DNA from: Eukaryota sp. TZLM1-RC
Lineage: Eukaryota > Metamonada: BaSk clade
Assembly (NCBI GenBank): GCA_040285825.1
Contig: JAUPSS010000006.1
Location: 620,001-684,000 of the forward strand
Length of the DNA: 64,000 nt
Direction: 5' to 3'
Under the pieces are notes generated by a model. The model had not been told where the DNA came from and searched no databases. It worked only from the letters and a program-made list of their open reading frames with translations. The first letter of the stretch is position 1. Each line of letters starts with the position of its first letter. Both the position numbers and the translations under genes were made by a program. Below are positions 59,242 to 64,000 of the stretch, in pieces.

Positions 59242-60123
59242 TTGGTAAAAAATTTATACAAATATTGCCTAACGATATTCAAGGAATTCTTGGCACAGTG
59301 TATATGCGGACTATACAATACTCCTAATCTTTTTACCTACCAATCTGATGGTTGTCTCAAACAAGACTTCTTCTTGTTCCTGCATGTTAAGGACTCTGCT
59401 GATTCATCACATCTTCAAGTAGCTGATTACAAACAAAGATTCATAGCACCAACAGTGCTTATTGAGCATCCTAACAAGCCACCAAGATTCTATGGTTATG
59501 ATGGCTCCTAGCTATATTTAGTTTAGTATTGAATTTACAGTTATCACGTAATGCCACGTCACCATTTCTTTATCTAGATTCTTGTGAAATTCATTCTGAT
59601 TATTCCCACTACTATAATAAACTACCCGTTTCTCTGTTTCGTAGTTTGTTGAACCTGATGCATGCCTATACTAACCCAACAATTTACAAGAAACTGAATG
59701 ATCATTGCTCCAACCAATTGATCTACCACCACCATAGCTGCTTGTCCGAAACAGTACCAACCCGATCTCATTGGCAATAATAGCATTTCGTGTTGGCATA
59801 TGGCCATAGTAGTTAGTTTAGTGATGACGTGTTATTGATTTAATTAGATAATTGTATTTTTATCTGCTGATTTTCCTTGTTCGCATTAATAAACTCCTGT
59901 CCTCGTTTGTTATGCTTTGAGATTTACAGCCATTCAAACAGCATTTGATTAAAGTAGTAGACATCATTGACAGTTGATAAAATACCACTTCAACTAAAAT
60001 TGATTACAATTTTCTGAACCTACTTATTTGAAATTATTGGTAGTTGTAACCCTCATCACTATATCAATGAGAAAATGGAAAAAACAATTATATCCGTGCT
60101 ACCAGTACAGAAATGTTCTCATG
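59242..60123 (+). pseudogene. Element B 3' coding remnant, copy 2
   Basis: The open frame 59242-59511 has FLHVKDSADSSH. After unassigned sequence (59529-59780 is another open frame), PTYLFEIIGSCNPHHYINEK at about 60018-60075 runs into the LTR. The same two blocks occur in the same order before the LTR remnant at 44694, so they belong to one element family. Protein unknown. Confidence 0.55.
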
Positions 60124-60280
60124 TGTTAGCCAAGACTAAACGTGACCTTCTGGATTAGGAAAGTATCACGCCAGCTTTACTTTAAACTTGTTCTTTGTTT
60201 TTAGTTTATGATTTTCTTAACTCTTTTAATAAACATCTGTTTTATTTTAGTTTATGATCAATAGTGCACGTAAGCCAACA
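60124..60280 (+). repeat. LTR of element B, copy 2
   Basis: A 157-bp sequence beginning TGTTAGCCAAGACTAAAC and ending ACGTAAGCCAACA, with the same ends and general plan as the element A LTR (AATAAACATCTGTTTTATT, GTGCACGTAAGCCAACA). It is followed by GTAATTACT as in the other copies. Confidence 0.8.
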
Positions 60281-61060
60281 GTAATTACTCCAGCTGTGCT
60301 CCCTTGTGCAAAGTCTTGTAAAGAGAACGGACACGGCTCCCTCTCCACTCTCAAATGTAGAATCCAGTAAGCAGACGGATGTAAATCCCACCTTACACAC
60401 AACCCCTCTAGGAGAGTATGATGAATTTCATGAATTCCAACTAGATAGTATGGAAGGGGAAGACGACTCAAAAGATGGATTCTACGAGCTTCTGAGAGAG
60501 GACGCGGAAGCCTACATTGAACCCACAGAGTTTCGTTTGTTTGAGCAGCTCCTTCCCTCATGAAGATCAATTCAAAGAAGAGGTAGAAACGTGGGTTGAA
60601 TTTTGTTTGTTTGAACAGCTCCATTCTCTATCGAGCGTATTTCCCAAACAAGTTCAATTCAAAAAAGAGGGCAGAAACGTTCGTTTCATGACCCTTGGTT
60701 TCGTTGGCGATACCTAAATGATATTTGAAATCCCCCTAGAAATTCCATGGAAGAAATTGAACTCATTAAAGCTTTGGACAAGCTCAGTAGAGAAGCAGGA
60801 CACCATTCCAGACTCTCGGGAAAGGAATACATCGAATCACCAAGGAAACTGAATATTTCTCATGTTTTTTCGTTTAGATCTATCGATAAAAAACTTCATC
60901 TAGATGCGTGCTCATCCTGATAATTCCAATGTATCCTATCGCAAGGAAGACTTCCGAATTAAGGCAGACCTACATTAAGCATGTATACAAGATTTCAACC
61001 AATATGGCATTTAGCAACATTGATGGCAAGGACGACTTGAAATTTAAAACAAGTTCTGGA
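60281..61060 (+). pseudogene. Element B unknown ORF, copy 2
   Basis: A deletion joins the bases after the LTR to the second half of the Gln/Pro/acidic ORF. Conserved with 45650-46600: TDTAPSP-x-SNVE, DSKDGFYELLRED, EEIELI-x-ALDKLSREA, and QTYIKHVYKISTN. Frames are broken at several points. Confidence 0.65.
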
Positions 61061-61130
61061 TCTATATGCCTTAAAGGTAGAACTTGCTACTCGTGCTCCT
61101 AAGGACCACTTTGAGCAGTTCCTGATTCAG

Positions 61131-61682
61131 ATGTTTTTAAACGAGTCTCCTCCTCGGATTCCTTCGGTTGAAGAAGATGGAGACAACTTTAAGTTCTTGC
61201 TGATGCCCCAACCCTATGATCCATTGACTCATCCAGATCCGGATTGTCTCATGGATTTCTATCCATTCCGTTTGGATAGAGAATCAGCAGTCGAACCTAA
61301 TCCAGGCCAAGTTTTCGCCGCTCGTAGTGCTTACGGTCAGGAGCTCTCGAGAGTATGGAACTCGTTGGAAAACCCTCCTACTCTCAGAAGTCTCCCAGCT
61401 AATCCCGAAACCACTCCCATACCTTCTCGTCAAGAGCAAGTAGCTGTTCATGGTGAGGATGAAGAAGGTAACCCATGCGTTTTCTGGGTACCCAGGAGTC
61501 AAGTTCTCTCTCCTGATCCCTCCATCCCCAAACCCCTTTCTGGAGATTTGTCCGTTTCGGATCTCGACACTTCTCCTCCCATCCTTCTTCAGGTGATGAA
61601 AAAAGGAAGAACCGACAGGTCGACCGACCTATCGTTCGGTGTTCGAGTCTGGGTGAGTGACTGTTTAGATAGACAAAATTGA
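61131..61682 (+). CDS. Unknown Pro-rich protein within element B remains
   Basis: 183 codons, ATG to TGA, with an acidic Pro-rich body (HPDPDCLMDFYPFRLDRES; EDEEGNPCVFWVPRSQVL). Its last 25 residues lie in repeat R2. It has no recognisable domain. Its C-rich codon usage resembles that of element A, so it is probably element-encoded rather than a host gene. It has no counterpart at the equivalent place in copy 1. Confidence 0.45.
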   Translation: MFLNESPPRIPSVEEDGDNFKFLLMPQPYDPLTHPDPDCLMDFYPFRLDRESAVEPNPGQVFAARSAYGQELSRVWNSLENPPTLRSLPANPETTPIPSRQEQVAVHGEDEEGNPCVFWVPRSQVLSPDPSIPKPLSGDLSVSDLDTSPPILLQVMKKGRTDRSTDLSFGVRVWVSDCLDRQN

Positions 61683-61985
61683 TGTAAAGAGATCTGAAAA
61701 TGAAGAGAAAATCAGATTAATAGAAAGGAAAGGTGATGGTGACGTTACATGATGGGAAAAAGATGATGATTAGAGCAGATGGTAGAAAAAGGTGAAAAAC
61801 ACCCATAAGCAACGATAAGGAAGAGAATTAGTGTATGGGATGAAAGACAGAGCAAGTATTGAACCAAAAGGTAAAGATGGACGAATCGGTAGCGTCTACC
61901 ATCAATAGTATAGGAGGTGCATGAATAATGATCCACGGACCTAGATTCCTCACCATCAAAGAAAAGAGATATGAAGAAAGAGAAT
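61600..61985 (+). repeat. Dispersed repeat R2, copy 2
   Basis: Matches 47275-47340 and 47478-47744 in order. The end of the repeat joins the non-LTR copy at 61990. Confidence 0.75.
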
Positions 61986-61991
61986 TGAGTT

Positions 61992-63239
61992 GTGGCTCAA
62001 AAGTTTAATGAGTTACGTGCAAAAGTTCTGTCTCAATTACTGGGATGTAAAATGTTTCAAATTCCAGATCATGCTTACCTTAGTCCACAATATGGTGGTT
62101 TAGGGTGGACGAAGGCTTCTATTCTTACCTCGTGTGCTTTTGTTGGTGGATGCAGAAATGCAATCTTTGAGTTCTCCGAAAGATTTGCAGATTGGGAAGA
62201 TTTATTGATGACAACGCAAAGTTCCACTGTTTTTGCATTAAATGAAGAAATTTCAAGAATTGATGTAGAAAAATGGGGTCGATGTTTTCCCCAATCATTC
62301 AATGGCAATATTCCAGAAAAAAATGTTTTAAATTTGAAGTACACTCTTCGAACATTACAGAAAAGATTGACTGGAATATATGAAAAAGATCTTCATAATA
62401 ATATTTGCAGCTCGGCTGTTTTAAATCAAGATCTTCACTCATTGTTATTGGAAAAGGGTGTTTGTGAAAACAAGGTGTCAGATTCTTCACTTGTTGTAAC
62501 CATTGTACCACGAAGATTTGGATTGTGTGCTACTAATGAAGCATTTGTAACAAAAATGAGATTATATTTGAACATCCCCATTAACCAATTATTATCAAAA
62601 GAAAAATGTATTTGTTCGAATTCACCTCAACTCACTTTGCGCCATGCTCTAAATTGCTCTAAATTGATAACTTATCGTTCTTCATTACATGATGCTGTTA
62701 GAGACACTGTTTTTAATATGGCACAAACTGCAAGGATATCGTGTATCAAAGAGCCCCTGCTGAAAGAAACACTTTCTCTGAATAATTTTGGTTCTGATGA
62801 TAGAGGTGATGTATACTGTGATTGGATTGATAATTCTGAAGCTATTGTTGACTTTGTCTCATGTAATGTTGCAAAAAATACTTTGGTTCACAGAAGAAAA
62901 CTTAATCCTGTGGCTGCTCTGGATTTTAAAGCAAAAGAAAAACATAGAAAATATGATAAAGAAATTGAAGATGCAAATATCGATAGAAATACACAGCTGG
63001 TTTTTATTGCTTTTCCATTTTCGATAAATGGAAGATTATCAGTTGAAGCAGAAACTTTTTTGGATGACTTCCAAAAATTGGTGAAAGAAAAAACAATGAA
63101 AAGATTTGATATTTTTTTATGGCGTTCACGGATTCAATTTGCCATTATTAATAGATTACCGCGGTTTTTCAATCGAATTAGAGAAGCTTTAGCTAGACAG
63201 CAAGCAAATCAAGATTTTGTAGAGGAAATCTTGGTTTAA
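61992..63239 (+). CDS. Non-LTR retroelement C-terminal half with restriction-like endonuclease candidate, intact frame
   Basis: 415 codons from GTG (first ATG at 62052) to TAA; the best preserved copy of the family. Since the reverse transcriptase core is missing upstream, it is a 5'-truncated copy rather than a gene with its own start. Residues 1-50 carry the post-RT phrase YGGLGWTKASIL. The zinc motif is C206-x-C208-x9-H218-x3-C222, followed by R229 and H233. Then come E254 (KEPLL), D273 (RGDVY), D287 (AIVDFV) and Lys313-318 (KAKEKHRK), the order of a PD-(D/E)xK-like nuclease as in R2/CRE-type elements. A Trp/Arg-rich helical tail follows. Assignment as restriction-like endonuclease is inferred from this spacing. 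Confidence 0.72.
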   Translation: MAQKFNELRAKVLSQLLGCKMFQIPDHAYLSPQYGGLGWTKASILTSCAFVGGCRNAIFEFSERFADWEDLLMTTQSSTVFALNEEISRIDVEKWGRCFPQSFNGNIPEKNVLNLKYTLRTLQKRLTGIYEKDLHNNICSSAVLNQDLHSLLLEKGVCENKVSDSSLVVTIVPRRFGLCATNEAFVTKMRLYLNIPINQLLSKEKCICSNSPQLTLRHALNCSKLITYRSSLHDAVRDTVFNMAQTARISCIKEPLLKETLSLNNFGSDDRGDVYCDWIDNSEAIVDFVSCNVAKNTLVHRRKLNPVAALDFKAKEKHRKYDKEIEDANIDRNTQLVFIAFPFSINGRLSVEAETFLDDFQKLVKEKTMKRFDIFLWRSRIQFAIINRLPRFFNRIREALARQQANQDFVEEILV

Positions 63240-63406
63240 TGATAGTCGTCCCATTAGTTATGATTTAATTTAATTAAGTGTGCAAATTCAATAAATACAA
63301 TATCCACTTGAAGTGAAATTCGCAGAAGTTCTCACTCCTATCAATTTGATATTGTCAACATCAACACATAATGGACCATGAGGAGTTTAGGCAGTCAGTT
63401 AGTCTA
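63240..63406 (+). other. 3' end of the non-LTR element and spacer
   Basis: CGTCCCATTAGTTATGATTTAATTTAA ... CAATAAATA is shared with 22180-22250 and 37795-37855, after which the copies diverge (about 63300). No poly(A) tail. Confidence 0.65.
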
Positions 63407-63502
63407 CTACCATCAATAGTATAGGAGGTGCATGAATAATGATCCACGGACCTAGATTCCTCACCATCAAAGAAAAGAGATATGAAGAAAGAGAATTGAG
63501 TT

Positions 63503-64000
63503 GTGGCTCAAAAGTTTAATGAGTTACGTGCAAAAGTTCTGTCTCAATTACTGGGATGTAAAATGTTTCAAATTCCAGATCATGCTTACCTTAGTCCACA
63601 ATATGGTGGTTTAGGGTGGACGAAGGCTTCTATTCTTACCTCGTGTGCTTTTGTTGGTGGATGCAGAAATGCAATCTTTGAGTTCTCCGAAAGATTTGCA
63701 GATTGGGAAGATTTATTGATGACAACGCAAAGTTCCACTGTTTTTGCATTAAATGAAGAAATTTCAAGAATTGATGTAGAAAAATGGGGTCGATGTTTTC
63801 CCCAATCATTCAATGGCAATATTCCAGAAAAAAATGTTTTAAATTTGAAGTACACTCTTCGAACATTACAGAAAAGATTGACTGGAATGTATGAAAAAGA
63901 TCTTCATAATAATATTTGCAGCTCGGCTGTTTTAAATCAAGATCTTCACTCATTGTTATTGGAAAAGGGTGTTTGTGAAAACAAGGTGTCAGATTCTTCA
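63503..64000 (+). CDS. Second tandem copy of the non-LTR C-terminal ORF, cut by window end
   Basis: Nearly identical to 61992-62489; it differs at only a few bases (for example GGAATGTATG at 63886 against GGAATATATG at 62374). It is open to the end of the window. Confidence 0.75.
   Translation, partial: MAQKFNELRAKVLSQLLGCKMFQIPDHAYLSPQYGGLGWTKASILTSCAFVGGCRNAIFEFSERFADWEDLLMTTQSSTVFALNEEISRIDVEKWGRCFPQSFNGNIPEKNVLNLKYTLRTLQKRLTGMYEKDLHNNICSSAVLNQDLHSLLLEKGVCENKVSDSS

Larger units (their letters stand above)
61896..64000 (+). repeat. Direct duplication with 1511-bp offset, second copy cut by window end
   Basis: 61896-62489 is repeated almost base for base at 63407-64000. The duplicated unit begins at CTACCATCAATAG inside repeat R2 and includes the start of the non-LTR copy. 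Confidence 0.9.

Overview
This window looks like nuclear DNA of a unicellular eukaryote (protist). It is AT-rich. The host genes are long, apparently intronless and widely spaced. Stops are TAA and TGA (TGA clearly ends the kinase gene), so the code looks standard. Protein families are eukaryotic: RCC1 repeats, a DUSP/ubiquitin-like/kinase fusion, FYVE-type zinc fingers and a TRIM-like RING/B-box/SPRY protein. I cannot name the species. A free-living metamonad or similar protist would fit, but that is a guess. Several coding regions contain telomere-like CCTAAC repeats that encode Asn-Pro runs, which suggests TTAGGG telomeres.

Host genes lie in the left 36 kb: an RCC1-repeat/LRR-like protein (642-3002), the DUSP-UBL-coiled-coil-kinase (12017-13936, minus), a large protein with helical repeats, PH-like fold, AT-hooks and coiled coil that resembles meiotic axis proteins of the SYCP2 type (15608-18163, minus), a divergent neighbour with two eight-ligand zinc modules (18186-18899), two convergent paralogues with MGN myristoylation starts and a RING-like centre (24269-26329 plus; 34469-36430 minus), and between those a TRIM-like E3 candidate (31751-33091). 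Four of the seven have ubiquitin-related domains. A decayed RCC1 paralogue (19333-21115) and a smaller fragment (27280-27544) show that this family has been duplicated.

Mobile DNA fills the rest. A nearly complete, young Ty3/gypsy-like element (3381-10707) has 170-bp LTRs with two mismatches and a CAAA target duplication; its pol is broken by one frame change at a C8 run and one in-frame TGA. A second, 1080-bp element (28733-29812, minus) has 132-bp LTRs, an ATCT target duplication and only a gag gene; it sits inside a copy of a non-LTR retroelement. That non-LTR family recurs at least nine times. Its C-terminal part has a CxC/H/C zinc motif followed by E, GD, D and K residues that look like a restriction-like endonuclease.

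The right half (36.5-64 kb) is a transposon graveyard: more non-LTR copies (the last two form a 1511-bp-offset tandem duplication), two degenerate composite copies of a second LTR family (about 43.6-47.7 kb and 59.2-62.0 kb), a decayed gag/protease element (49.4-51.6 kb), a frameshifted MULE transposase (53.9-55.4 kb), a frameshifted hAT transposase with one visible end (56.6-58.7 kb), and dispersed and inverted repeats. A stretch of nearly 6 kb (37.9-43.6 kb) has no gene I can support. The most notable items are the telomere-repeat insertion with a 14-bp flanking duplication inside a coding region, the gag-only retroelement, the candidate meiotic axis protein, the DUSP-UBL-kinase fusion and the myristoylated RING-like family.
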